Assembly (NCBI GenBank): GCA_013001905.1
Contig: JABDLC010000010.1
Coordinates: forward strand, 1 to 64,000
Source of the DNA: Gammaproteobacteria bacterium
Lineage (GTDB): Bacteria; Pseudomonadota; Gammaproteobacteria; Steroidobacterales; GCA-2729495
DNA: 64,000 bases
Reading direction: 5' to 3'
The notes beneath the pieces were generated by a model that was not told the origin of the DNA, did no database searches, and saw only the letters and a program-made list of their open reading frames with translations. Shown here one piece after another: positions 28,660-37,152 of this stretch. A program made the translations under genes and the position numbers. Each line of letters begins with the position of its first letter. Positions within the stretch are counted from its first letter, which is position 1.

Positions 28660-29553
28660 ATGTCGCAACCGGATATCAATCTTCAACGCACCGCCAGTTA
28701 TGCTTCATTGACCGTCGCATTAGTGCTGGTTGCTGCCAAAGTCTGGGCCTGGCAGGCAACAGGCAGCGTTTCACTGCTGAGCTCACTGGTCGACTCGTTT
28801 CTTGATGTAATGGCTTCCGGCATTACAGTCGTCGCGATCCGGGTTGCGCTGGCGCCGGCTGATGCGGAGCATCGCTTCGGCCATGGTAAGGCCGAAGGCC
28901 TGGCGGCACTTGCCCAGTCGCTAATCATTGGCGGTTCAGCCCTGTACGTATTCTCTGAAGCTATCAGCAGGCTGTTAAACCCCTCACCTGTGCAGGCGCC
29001 GTTTGCCGGTATCGGCGTCATGATGCTGTCGATAGCACTGACGCTGGCACTGGTCGCCTATCAGGACTACGTCGTCCGCCGCACCGATTCAATGGCTATC
29101 AATGCAGATGCCGCCCACTACAAAACAGATTTACTGATCAACGTTGCGATCGCCATCACGATACCGCTGGCCGCGTGGACCGATTTCTACCTGCTGGACC
29201 CTCTGGTGGGTATCGCCGTCGCCATGTGGATTCTCCACGCAACCTATGACATTGCCACCGGCGCCCTGGACGTGCTGCTGGACAGGGAATTGCCGGACGA
29301 GGACCGCAACCGCATTTATTCGATCGCGATCGCTCATGCAGACGTCAAAGGCTTTCATGACCTCCGCACCCGCTTCGGCGGCAACCGGTACTTCATCCAG
29401 TTCCATCTTGAGCTGGAGCCGGAGAAGACACTGCTCGAGACGCATCTGATCCTTGACGATGTCGAAGATGCAGTGCGTGCTGAATACCCCAATGCAGACA
29501 TCATCGTGCATGCTGATCCGGTGGGTTTCGAAGAGCATCGCGACAATTTCTAA
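28660..29553 (+). CDS. Cation diffusion facilitator (FieF-like) metal exporter
   Basis: The 297-residue inner-membrane protein exchanges divalent metal ions (Zn2+, Fe2+, Cd2+ or Mn2+) for protons. It has six predicted helices, starting SYASLTVALVLVAAKVWAWQ. The binding-site motifs are DxxxD in helix 2 (SLVDSFLDVMAS) and HxxxD in helix 5 (AAHYKTDLLINV), the same four ligands as E. coli FieF. HRFGHGKAEGLAALAQS is the conserved helix 3 entry. A cytoplasmic C-terminal domain (DVKGFHDLRTRFGGNRYFIQ) dimerises. The metal cannot be settled by eye. It is divergent from the tandem hydrolase, and the next gene (FHA) is 180 bp away. Confidence 0.93.
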   Translation: MSQPDINLQRTASYASLTVALVLVAAKVWAWQATGSVSLLSSLVDSFLDVMASGITVVAIRVALAPADAEHRFGHGKAEGLAALAQSLIIGGSALYVFSEAISRLLNPSPVQAPFAGIGVMMLSIALTLALVAYQDYVVRRTDSMAINADAAHYKTDLLINVAIAITIPLAAWTDFYLLDPLVGIAVAMWILHATYDIATGALDVLLDRELPDEDRNRIYSIAIAHADVKGFHDLRTRFGGNRYFIQFHLELEPEKTLLETHLILDDVEDAVRAEYPNADIIVHADPVGFEEHRDNF

Positions 29554-29733
29554 CCGATACGTTGCACTCGTATCGAGCTGCTCAACGGCGTTTAGTTAAA
29601 TGCCGCCGGTGCATAATTGTGATCGTAATCACGCCGCACTGTGCTGCCGGTTCCCTATCATAGTCGTCACATCGGCCAGGTCCCGATAACAAGCCGTCAC
29701 GTGCGGCAAAACAATAATGACCGGCGGCATCAC

Positions 29734-30489
29734 ATGACTAACAAAGAATCATCCCAATTCAACAGTCTGCACAACAGGGTTGCATACATCGACTCGACTC
29801 TCCGACAGGCGAAGAACCTGCTGGCGGAGCTGGACGAACTGCTGGACAAAGACCGGCAAGCGGATGGTGCGCTGGCTGCGGAGCTCTTCAATCTTGACCG
29901 GCTGCTGGCGCAGCTCGACACGCATATGCATAAATCTACGCCTCAACCTGTTGCCCGGACGCGTATCACTGTCGACACAGACAGGGACCGTGAGAACCGA
30001 CTCCTTCTACAGGCGCTTGATGCGCAGGAAGACCGCATCCGGCAGTTGGAGGAACAGCTTAAGGCACTGAGCAACGACGACGACCGGCTGATTGATCGTG
30101 CCAACAGCAGTCGCTATGAACAGGAGCAACCGGAAGTTCTGACGAATGAGTCCCTGCAGAATGACCCCTATGCCAACCGGATGATCGTGACCATTCAGGA
30201 TGGCGGCAACCTCAAGCTACCGCTGAACAACAGCATCACGACGATCGGCCGGGAGCCCGCCAATGACGTGCAAATCCGCTCACGCTTCGTCAGCCGTTTC
30301 CATGCCCGCATCGTCAGCGATCGGGACGGGGCGACCATCGAAGATCTGGACAGCCGCAATGGCGTGGCAGTGAATGCCGAAAAGGTTCGACGACGCCAGC
30401 TACGCAACGGCGATTTCATCAAAATCGGCCGCATCCAGCTCCAGTACATCGACATTATGGAAGGTGAGTTCGGCTCCCGCACCAATTAA
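29734..30489 (+). CDS. FHA-domain protein with N-terminal coiled coil
   Basis: The 251-residue protein (start MTNKESSQFNS; the track adds 31 unsupported codons) has an N-terminal helical/coiled-coil half rich in Leu, Glu and Gln. An FHA domain fills roughly residues 150-245. The FHA phosphothreonine-binding residues are all present: TIGREPANDVQI (Gly-Arg), SRFVSRFHARIV (Ser-Arg-x-x-His-type) and DLDSRNGVAVN (Asn-Gly). FHA domains read Ser/Thr phosphorylation, but no kinase gene lies within reach here. It has no signal peptide. A 7-bp hairpin (CGATACG/CGTATCG at 29555-29575) without a T-run lies in the upstream gap. The partner and pathway are unknown. Confidence 0.85.
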   Translation: MTNKESSQFNSLHNRVAYIDSTLRQAKNLLAELDELLDKDRQADGALAAELFNLDRLLAQLDTHMHKSTPQPVARTRITVDTDRDRENRLLLQALDAQEDRIRQLEEQLKALSNDDDRLIDRANSSRYEQEQPEVLTNESLQNDPYANRMIVTIQDGGNLKLPLNNSITTIGREPANDVQIRSRFVSRFHARIVSDRDGATIEDLDSRNGVAVNAEKVRRRQLRNGDFIKIGRIQLQYIDIMEGEFGSRTN

Positions 30490-30595
30490 ACACGGCCCGT
30501 TGCCCGGTCTGTGAATCAGAACACGGCACTCAGGCGGCTGACGACCCAAACTGAATGGGTATTCCCGTCTCACGACAACCGGACACGGATCGCCG

Positions 30596-30922
30596 ATGCA
30601 TCAGGAAGCGCTTTCACAGCCACTAAAGTCTCGCCGCAGCAACCGCGGCCGGCTGCGCAAACTGGCAGCACGCAAAATCTGGCTGCCGCGCTCGACCTAC
30701 GCCGCTCTGCCCTTTCTGTATATTTTCCTCGGCTGCTACGCGATGGCAGCCGCGCTGTTCCTGCGTCACTGGAGCTGGATCGTGCCCTACCTCGTACTGG
30801 TCGGTGTCGGCTGCGTTCACGCAGGCGCATATATCTTGACCTTGCGCTGGCGCCGCCGGGGCAATGCGGAATACCCGGGCAAACCTGCCGATTTCCGCGG
30901 CGAGACAAATCTGCGAGAATAG
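30596..30922 (+). CDS. Small two-helix membrane protein, unknown function
   Basis: The 108-residue product has a basic N terminus (KSRRSNRGRLRKLAARK). Two hydrophobic segments follow, YAALPFLYIFLGCYAMAAAL and IVPYLVLVGVGCVHAGAYIL, with a charged tail after them. It is therefore a likely inner-membrane protein. I do not recognise the family. Another frame (30511-30957) is open over the same bases but is rich in Arg/Pro/Gln and lacks protein-like character, so this frame is preferred. The next membrane protein starts 34 bp downstream on the same strand, and the FHA gene ends 106 bp upstream, so the three may be co-transcribed. Confidence 0.6.
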   Translation: MHQEALSQPLKSRRSNRGRLRKLAARKIWLPRSTYAALPFLYIFLGCYAMAAALFLRHWSWIVPYLVLVGVGCVHAGAYILTLRWRRRGNAEYPGKPADFRGETNLRE

Positions 30923-30956
30923 TCCTTCCGCCAGCCGAAAGACCCGTCCCCATCTG

Positions 30957-31247
30957 ATGAAATCGCTGCGCCTCTGGATCGCCTTTACACTGTTTTGTGT
31001 GGTCGCCGTGCCGGTCGTCGTATTTCTTGGCGGACTATGGCTTGCGGGACCGTATGCAGGCGAGAACGGCTTTCTCGGCATGGCGCGCACCCTCTATGGT
31101 GACGTGCTAAGCGGTCACGCGGGCGCTATTGGCTTGTTGCTGTCTCCGGTCGCGATCATCGCGGTCTGGCGCATGGCGTTTTATGCCCGCAAACTGATCG
31201 CCGCTCAGCAAAGCGGTTCCCCCGCGGCAAGCGCGGGCCAGAGCTGA
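30957..31247 (+). CDS. Small membrane protein, unknown function
   Basis: Read from ATG 30957 (MKSLRLWIAFTLFCVVAVPV), the 96-residue protein has two hydrophobic segments, WIAFTLFCVVAVPVVVFLGG and IGLLLSPVAIIAVWRMAFYA, with a short loop between them. It is probably an inner-membrane protein. The family is not recognised. The ORF-track start 31 codons upstream would overlap the preceding gene, so it is not used. It follows the other small membrane protein by 34 bp and ends 7 bp from a convergent third membrane protein. Confidence 0.6.
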   Translation: MKSLRLWIAFTLFCVVAVPVVVFLGGLWLAGPYAGENGFLGMARTLYGDVLSGHAGAIGLLLSPVAIIAVWRMAFYARKLIAAQQSGSPAASAGQS

Positions 31248-31254
31248 TCCGCCT

Positions 31255-31566
31255 TCAGGGCCAATAGTAGTAGCCCGTCAGCCCCAGGCCGACCCAGAGA
31301 CCGAGCATCGCGGGATACCGCCAATAGGAATTTCGCAGCGATCCGATGAAACTGCCCGCCGCGAACAATGTCAAAACGAGGAAGATGCGGACGATCTCAC
31401 CCAGCCCCTCGAGCTCGCTGGTAAAACGGGGAGACTCGTCCTGCAGGAACCAGAACACGGACGCTACGATGCAGGTGCAGAAGAATATGGCAAACAGGGT
31501 GCCCAGTATGATCCCCAGAAGCACCGTAAATGGCCGGAAAGTGATATCTGCAGCGTGTTCTGACAT
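31255..31566 (-). CDS. Small membrane protein divergent from prc
   Basis: The 103-residue reading starts MSEHAADITFRPF. It has three hydrophobic stretches: LLGIILGTLFAIFFCTCIVA, IFLVLTLFAAGSFIGSL and LGLWVGLGLTGYYYW. I do not recognise a family. The track's extra 76 upstream codons would run into prc on the other strand and lack protein character. Its ATG faces the prc start with 63 bp between them, so the two promoters share a region that contains TATGAT- and TATAAA-type elements. Confidence 0.6.
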   Translation of the reverse strand: MSEHAADITFRPFTVLLGIILGTLFAIFFCTCIVASVFWFLQDESPRFTSELEGLGEIVRIFLVLTLFAAGSFIGSLRNSYWRYPAMLGLWVGLGLTGYYYWP

Positions 31567-31629
31567 GAGTTGGTATGATGTACAGGAATATAAAGAGCTC
31601 GCGTCGAACAATAACAAATTAATCAATTG

Positions 31630-33765
31630 ATGATGAACACTAAGGCTGCAACAGCGCTCACGCATACACGCACTTCTGCCAAGCTGGTGGGCACGGCCGC
31701 CCTGTTGGCGCTGCTGTCCAGTGTGCCGGGCGGTGCCAATACGCCTGCCGAACCGCTGGCAGTGCCCGAACCCCTCGCAGCGTCTGATCGTCATTATCAG
31801 GTCTCACGGCTGGTAACCAAACTGTCCGAGCGCGGACATTACGCCCGCATCCGTGTCGACAATGATTTCTCCGCCTCGCTGCTCGATAACTATATCGAAG
31901 CGCTTGATTTCAACCGCAGCTTTTTCCTGCAAAGCGACGTAGATCAGTTTCAGAGCTATCGGACAACGCTGGATAACGCGCTGCGTTCCGGCGACATGGA
32001 GCCGGTATTTGATATTTTCCGCCGCTACCGGCAGCGGGCTCGCGCCAATCTTGAATACGCGATCGACGCGACAGCAGAAGAGCCCGACTTTACGCTCGAC
32101 GAAGACTACGTATTTGACCGGGAACAGCAGCTCTGGCCGGCGACCGAAAGGGAGATGCGCGAGCTCTGGCGCAAGCGCGTCAAGAACGACATTCTCGGGC
32201 TGACGCTGGCCGATCCCGAAAAGCCTTTCAGTGAAATTTCGGAGACGCTCAACAAGCGCTACACGCGCTTGCTCAAGCGCATCAATGAACTGGATTCAGA
32301 TGATGTGTTTGAAGGCTTCATGAACAGCTTTGCACACACGCTGGATCCGCACTCGAGCTATATGTCACCGCGGCAGTCTGAGGAATACCGCATTCAGATG
32401 AGCTTGTCGTATCAGGGCATCGGCGCATCCCTGCAACTGGATGACGACCTGGTAACGGTGCTCAACATCATACCGGGCGGGCCGGCCGCGATGGACGGCA
32501 GGCTGAAGGCCACGGATCACATTATCGGCGTGGCTCAGGGTGAGGACGATCTGGTTGATGTGGTCGGCTGGTCACTCGATGACGTGGTACAGCTAATCCG
32601 CGGCCCTGCTGACACCGTCGTTAAATTACGCATCCGTCCCGGCGATACGCTGCCGGGTGAAAGCGAATACCTGCTGGAGCTGACGCGGAACAAGATCAAG
32701 CTTGAAGAACAGGCAGCCAGCAGCGAGATTCTCGAGGTCGGCCATGACGGTGAGAGTTATCGCGTCGGCATTATTTCTGTGCCCAGTTTTTATCAGGACT
32801 TTGATGCGCGCAGCCGCGGCGAAGCGGACTACGTCAGCACAACCCGTGACGTAGAGCGGCTCATCGGCGAACTCGAGGAAGAAAACGTAGACGGGCTGGT
32901 CATTGACCTGCGCGGCAACGGCGGCGGCCATCTGTCTGAGGCAACCGCATTGAGCGGATTGTTTATTAACAACGGGCCTATCGTGCAGCTGCGTCACACC
33001 ACCGGCAAAATCGAAATCCTCGAAGACCCGGTCCCCGCGCAGGCGTACACCGGGCCTCTGGTGGTGCTGGTCGATCGTTTCAGCGCCTCAGCTTCCGAAA
33101 TCTTTGCGGCAGCCATACAGGACTACAATCGCGGCGTCGTAATAGGCCAGCAAACCTTTGGCAAAGGCACGGTTCAGAACCTGTATGTACTGGATCAGTT
33201 TGCACCGCGCTCCAAGCTCGATGGTCTCGGGCAGCTGACGCTCACTATCGGCAAGTACTATCGGGTAACCGGCGGCAGCACACAGAACCGCGGTGTTATT
33301 CCGGACATCCGGCTGCCGTCATTGCTGGACACCGCCGAGATTGGCGAAAACACGAAACCGCGCGCCCTGCCCTGGGATCAGATTAAAGCCACGCGCTATC
33401 GTCCGGAGTCACGATTCGGTGCCGTGCTCGCTGAACTGGACCGGGGGCAAATCGAACGGGCTGCCAGCGACCCTGATTTTCAGTACCTGCTCGAAAATAT
33501 CGAAGTGGCCGATACGCTGCGTAAGCAAACGACCATATCGCTGAATCTGGAAGCGCGTAAACGGGAGCAGGAAGAACGCCGGGCTACGCGACTGCAGCTG
33601 GAAAATGACCGGCGTCAGGCCAACGGTCTGGAACCACTGGAATCTCTGGATGACGTGGACGAAGACACGCGGCCGGACGTACTGCTCGACCAGGCGGCAG
33701 AAATACTCGCTGACCTCGCTGCACAGTCAGGACGGGCCAAGCCGGTGCTGACCGAAGCGCGCTGA
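31630..33765 (+). CDS. prc: Carboxy-terminal (tail-specific) protease Prc
   Basis: Prc/Tsp degrades or trims periplasmic proteins by their C termini. In E. coli it acts with NlpI on the murein hydrolase MepS. The 711-residue protein has a signal peptide (KLVGTAALLALLSSVPGGAN), an N-terminal domain, a PDZ domain (ASLQLDDDLVTVLNIIPGGP region) and an S41 peptidase core. The Ser-Lys dyad sits in VDRFSASASEIFAAA (Ser) and IGQQTFGKGTVQN (Lys), followed by a C-terminal DUF3340-type extension. The length is near E. coli Prc (682). TTG, ATG and ATG codons run consecutively at the start; 31630 is used. No nlpI is seen nearby. Confidence 0.95.
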   Translation: MMNTKAATALTHTRTSAKLVGTAALLALLSSVPGGANTPAEPLAVPEPLAASDRHYQVSRLVTKLSERGHYARIRVDNDFSASLLDNYIEALDFNRSFFLQSDVDQFQSYRTTLDNALRSGDMEPVFDIFRRYRQRARANLEYAIDATAEEPDFTLDEDYVFDREQQLWPATEREMRELWRKRVKNDILGLTLADPEKPFSEISETLNKRYTRLLKRINELDSDDVFEGFMNSFAHTLDPHSSYMSPRQSEEYRIQMSLSYQGIGASLQLDDDLVTVLNIIPGGPAAMDGRLKATDHIIGVAQGEDDLVDVVGWSLDDVVQLIRGPADTVVKLRIRPGDTLPGESEYLLELTRNKIKLEEQAASSEILEVGHDGESYRVGIISVPSFYQDFDARSRGEADYVSTTRDVERLIGELEEENVDGLVIDLRGNGGGHLSEATALSGLFINNGPIVQLRHTTGKIEILEDPVPAQAYTGPLVVLVDRFSASASEIFAAAIQDYNRGVVIGQQTFGKGTVQNLYVLDQFAPRSKLDGLGQLTLTIGKYYRVTGGSTQNRGVIPDIRLPSLLDTAEIGENTKPRALPWDQIKATRYRPESRFGAVLAELDRGQIERAASDPDFQYLLENIEVADTLRKQTTISLNLEARKREQEERRATRLQLENDRRQANGLEPLESLDDVDEDTRPDVLLDQAAEILADLAAQSGRAKPVLTEAR

Positions 33766-33791
33766 TACATCGTCGACTGATACATCGTCGA
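33762..33791. repeat. Two-copy 15-bp tandem repeat at the prc stop codon
   Basis: CTGATACATCGTCGA occurs twice without a gap. The first copy contains the prc TGA stop. It looks like a small replication-slippage duplication that changed only non-coding sequence. Confidence 0.8.
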
Positions 33792-33801
33792 CTCAGGTCG
33801 A

Positions 33802-34842
33802 TCAATCCAGCAGGACGCTGAAAATTTCCCAGTACTCGTCAACGAGCACATTGACGGGCGCGGCAACGCCTGTCTTGCGCCCTTCCCCGTCAAGACGAAC
33901 AATGCCGCCCAGAGATTCCGCTACCGGCACCGTGTCGGCATCATTGCGGTAATTGCAGACAGTACCCAGGTAGCGTGCCCGCTGTTGAACCCGCTTCAAT
34001 AACGCACTGTCACCCTCCAGCGCCTGATTCGCCTCTTCAATCGTGCGGCTGAGCGCCCGGCAATCACGATGGCTGCCGTAGCGTACGTCGGTTACCTCAC
34101 GCGCAGCGGCTTCCCGAGCGAGATTCGCCAGATCATCACGAGCAAACAGCAGGTAGAGTTCCTGTGCGTACGCAATGACCCGCAGATTGATGAGGCGACG
34201 TGCCTCCGCGCTCAGCCCGTCGAATTCAGGCGGCTCTTCCGCAGAACGCGCCTCAATGTCAGCCTCCAGCTCCTGCTTGCGCTGTGTGACGATGTGAAGC
34301 TCCTCGCGCCGACCTCGCAACTCGGCAGTGAGTCGCTTGCGCGTAAGAAAGTTCCAGAATCCGAAACGACGCGTGCGTTCCTCACGGAGCTCGCGAATCT
34401 GCACCGCCAGCGTCTCAGCGAGCTGACTCACACGTGCAACTTCGCGATGTACGCCGGACAGCGACTTGTTCACTCGACTGCGAAATGCGGCTACATGCTC
34501 GCGCATTTCGCGGTCGCGACAGGTACGTTCGAGATCTTCTGCCAGCGTTACTATACGTTGCTGGCTGGCACGCCAGACTCCGCGCAACTGGTAGTAAGTA
34601 TTAACTCGCACTGCCGTTGCGGGGTTCGCCAGCAACGCTTCCAACTGATCAAACCGTTGCTGCAATCGCAGAGTCACCGATTGCTGCTTGCGAACCTGCT
34701 CATCCAGTCGCATCGAATCTGCACGGAGTTTGTCGAATTCCTTTTTGAGCTCGGCACGATTCCAGAACAGCTTTAACAGCTGCTCCTGCTCTGCTGACTG
34801 CTCGTCAGCACGACCAAAAAGTTGTGAAGAAATCGTTGCCAT
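33802..34842 (-). CDS. Coiled-coil protein, unknown function
   Basis: From MATISSQLFGRAD the protein has 346 residues. It is predicted to be mostly helical and charged over residues 20-240, with heptad-like Leu/Glu/Arg patterns (QLLKLFWNRAELKKEFDKLR, LAETLAVQIRELREERTRR). A more globular C terminus ends in VNVLVDEYWEIFSVLLD. No signal peptide, membrane segment or known catalytic motif is seen. It could be a scaffold or filament-type protein, but nothing in the neighbourhood says which. It is followed divergently by pgm beyond the DUF1249 gene and is convergent with prc. The start 12 codons upstream is also possible. Confidence 0.6.
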   Translation of the reverse strand: MATISSQLFGRADEQSAEQEQLLKLFWNRAELKKEFDKLRADSMRLDEQVRKQQSVTLRLQQRFDQLEALLANPATAVRVNTYYQLRGVWRASQQRIVTLAEDLERTCRDREMREHVAAFRSRVNKSLSGVHREVARVSQLAETLAVQIRELREERTRRFGFWNFLTRKRLTAELRGRREELHIVTQRKQELEADIEARSAEEPPEFDGLSAEARRLINLRVIAYAQELYLLFARDDLANLAREAAAREVTDVRYGSHRDCRALSRTIEEANQALEGDSALLKRVQQRARYLGTVCNYRNDADTVPVAESLGGIVRLDGEGRKTGVAAPVNVLVDEYWEIFSVLLD

Positions 34843-34961
34843 CCGCGGTTCCGCAATGCCCGTCTGAACGCCGGACACACGCCGGCCACTTCAGCCAATC
34901 TACCCGCCGGCTGCCGCGTGAACGTTGATGGAGTCGACAGTTTTATGTATAAATCAGTCGC

Positions 34962-35435
34962 TTAGAGCGCATTGCGCGCCGCAGCACTCGAGAAGCTGTG
35001 CCCTTTGTCGTGCAGGTATTCGAGCCATTTGCTGAATACGATGTTGCGCGACCAGCAAATGCCAAGTTCCCGTTGCAGCTGGCGACTCAAATAACGCAGT
35101 AATTCGTGGCGCTCAGCATTGATCCAGCTTGTTACCTCAGCCATGCGGGCATCAAAATACACCCGCACCACGAGGTCCGGATCAGCAATGACGCCGTCGT
35201 CTTCAGGGAACAGATAAGTGAGTCGCAGCTCGCAGGTATATTTACTGCGCTTTTCGATTTGCAGGTGCAGATCACTGTCGCCCGAAACACAGGACACGTG
35301 GGCACCATCGCGGGAATCCAGTTCGGGCACCAGCTGGAACAGCTTGATGTAGTTTGCCTCATACAAAGCCATCAACCCACCGAAACTACCGGGTCTGGCG
35401 ATGCATTCTGGCAAAATGTAGCTATCAACAAGCAT
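34962..35435 (-). CDS. DUF1249 family (YqiB-like) protein
   Basis: The 157-residue product resembles the DUF1249 family to which E. coli YqiB belongs. ALYEANYIKLFQLVPEL, then TYLFPEDDGVIADPDLVVRV, then VYFDARMAEVT follow the family order. The C terminus has LNRELGICWSRN-like sequence (here QRELGICWSRNIVFSKW). Family members are cytoplasmic and of unknown function, and they often sit near the cpdA/parE region in E. coli, which is not the case here. It is divergent from pgm with a 67-bp gap. No signal peptide. Confidence 0.75.
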   Translation of the reverse strand: MLVDSYILPECIARPGSFGGLMALYEANYIKLFQLVPELDSRDGAHVSCVSGDSDLHLQIEKRSKYTCELRLTYLFPEDDGVIADPDLVVRVYFDARMAEVTSWINAERHELLRYLSRQLQRELGICWSRNIVFSKWLEYLHDKGHSFSSAAARNAL

Positions 35436-35502
35436 GCAACGAATATAGCATATGCACTCTGATTGCTCTGTAGCAGTTTCACAGAACTAAGGATACGAAT
35501 TT

Positions 35503-37137
35503 ATGCCGTCGATCACGGAAATTTCTTGCAAACCGTATAAGGACCAGCGCCCGGGCACAGCCGGATTGCGCAAAAAAGTCACGGTGTTTCAGCAACCGCA
35601 TTATCTTGAGACCTTTGTGCAATCGATTCTCAATACCGTTGACCTGCCGGCAAACGCAACGCTGGTGGTGGGTGGTGACGGTCGCTATTACAACCGTGAA
35701 GCCATACAAACCGTGTTGTCAATGGCTGCGGCCAATAGCATCGGCCATGTCATTGTCGGCCAGGGTGGACTGCTGTCGACCCCCGCTGCCGCGAATCTGA
35801 TCCAGAAAAAAGGCGCCCAATTGGGCTTGCTACTGACCGCCAGCCACAATCCCGGCGGGCCGGACGGCGACTTCGGTGTCAAATTCAACATGGAGAACGG
35901 CGGCCAGGCGCCGGAACACCTGACCGAAGCGGTGTATCAGGCCAGCCGCAATATCGACAGCTACAAACTGGCCGACATTCCGGCGATTGATCTCGACCGG
36001 TCAGGCACCGTCAACGCGGGCGATATGACCATTGAGGTCGTTGATCCGGTCGCGGACTACGCAGAGCTCATGGAGTCTTTGTTTGATTTCGCTGCAATTC
36101 GCGCGATGCTGGCCGGCGGTACGCGGGTGCATTTCGACGCGTTAAATGCGGCCACGGGCCCCTACGCGCAGACAATTATTTGCGACATGCTGGGCGCGCC
36201 CGCTGACAGCGTCGCAAATACCGTTCCACTGGAGGACTTCGGCGGTTTACACCCGGACCCGAATCCGGCGGACGCGCCGCACCTGGTTGAACTTGCGATG
36301 AGCGATGCAGCGCCCGATCTGATCGCGGCCTCGGATGGCGACGGCGACCGCAACATGATCCTGGGTCGCGGACTGGTGGTTTCACCGGGTGACAGCCTTG
36401 CAATCATCCTGCAGCACGTGCGCTGCGCGCCGGGTTATGCGAGCGGTGTGCCGGGCGTAGCGCGTTCGATGCCAACCAGTCGGGCGGTGGATCAGGTAGC
36501 GGCTGATCTGGGTCTTCCCTGCTACGAGACCCCCACCGGCTGGCGCTATTTCAGCAACCTGCTGTCCGCGGGTCGTATCGGCCTGTGCGGCGAAGAAAGT
36601 TTTGGCACCAGCAGCTCGCATGCAGCAGAAAAAGACGGTCTCTGGGCTGTACTCTTCTGGCTGAACATGATGGCCGCCACAGGTCAGCCGGTTGCTGATC
36701 TGGTTCACTCACACTGGTCCCGATACGGGCGCACCTTCTTTCAGCGACGAGACTTTTTCATACCCGACACCGACAGCGCGCAGCAACTGATGAGTGAGCT
36801 CACAGCGGCGGTGCCTGCGATGGCGGGTCGTTCGGCCGCCGGGTTTACTGTGAACGAAGCGGACGTGTTCAATTATCTCGACCCGGTCGACGGGTCAGAG
36901 TCTGACAATCAGGGTATACGCATACATCTCGATAACGGCGGACGAATCTGCGTGAGGCTGTCAGGCACCGGCACGAGTGGCGCCACGTTACGCATGTACC
37001 TCGACAGACACACAACTGACGCGGATGAATTTGGCCTGAGCCCCGACGATGCTCTGGCCCCCATTGCCGCAACGGGCGCAGAACTGGCGCGTATCACGGA
37101 GATCACCGGGCTGACCGCCCCGACGACGATTATCTAG
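35503..37137 (+). CDS. pgm: Phosphoglucomutase, alpha-D-glucose type
   Basis: Pgm interconverts glucose-1-phosphate and glucose-6-phosphate, linking glycogen, UDP-glucose and cell-wall sugar supply to glycolysis. The 544-residue protein (E. coli Pgm 546) has the active-site phosphoserine loop LLTASHNPGGPDGDFGVKF, the metal loop ASDGDGDRNMILG and the sugar-binding GLCGEESFGTSSSH. The C-terminal phosphate-binding loop is RLSGTGTSGATLRMYL. All four domains are present. AAGGA is spaced 9 bases before the ATG. It ends 15 bp before the convergent ppsR. Confidence 0.97.
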   Translation: MPSITEISCKPYKDQRPGTAGLRKKVTVFQQPHYLETFVQSILNTVDLPANATLVVGGDGRYYNREAIQTVLSMAAANSIGHVIVGQGGLLSTPAAANLIQKKGAQLGLLLTASHNPGGPDGDFGVKFNMENGGQAPEHLTEAVYQASRNIDSYKLADIPAIDLDRSGTVNAGDMTIEVVDPVADYAELMESLFDFAAIRAMLAGGTRVHFDALNAATGPYAQTIICDMLGAPADSVANTVPLEDFGGLHPDPNPADAPHLVELAMSDAAPDLIAASDGDGDRNMILGRGLVVSPGDSLAIILQHVRCAPGYASGVPGVARSMPTSRAVDQVAADLGLPCYETPTGWRYFSNLLSAGRIGLCGEESFGTSSSHAAEKDGLWAVLFWLNMMAATGQPVADLVHSHWSRYGRTFFQRRDFFIPDTDSAQQLMSELTAAVPAMAGRSAAGFTVNEADVFNYLDPVDGSESDNQGIRIHLDNGGRICVRLSGTGTSGATLRMYLDRHTTDADEFGLSPDDALAPIAATGAELARITEITGLTAPTTII

Positions 37138-37152
37138 CCGGGGTCAACGACT

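Noticed and set aside
30511-30957. Alternative plus-strand frame over the small membrane protein gene
   Set aside because: The other frame gives two clear membrane helices. This one is Arg/Pro-rich with no recognisable domain.
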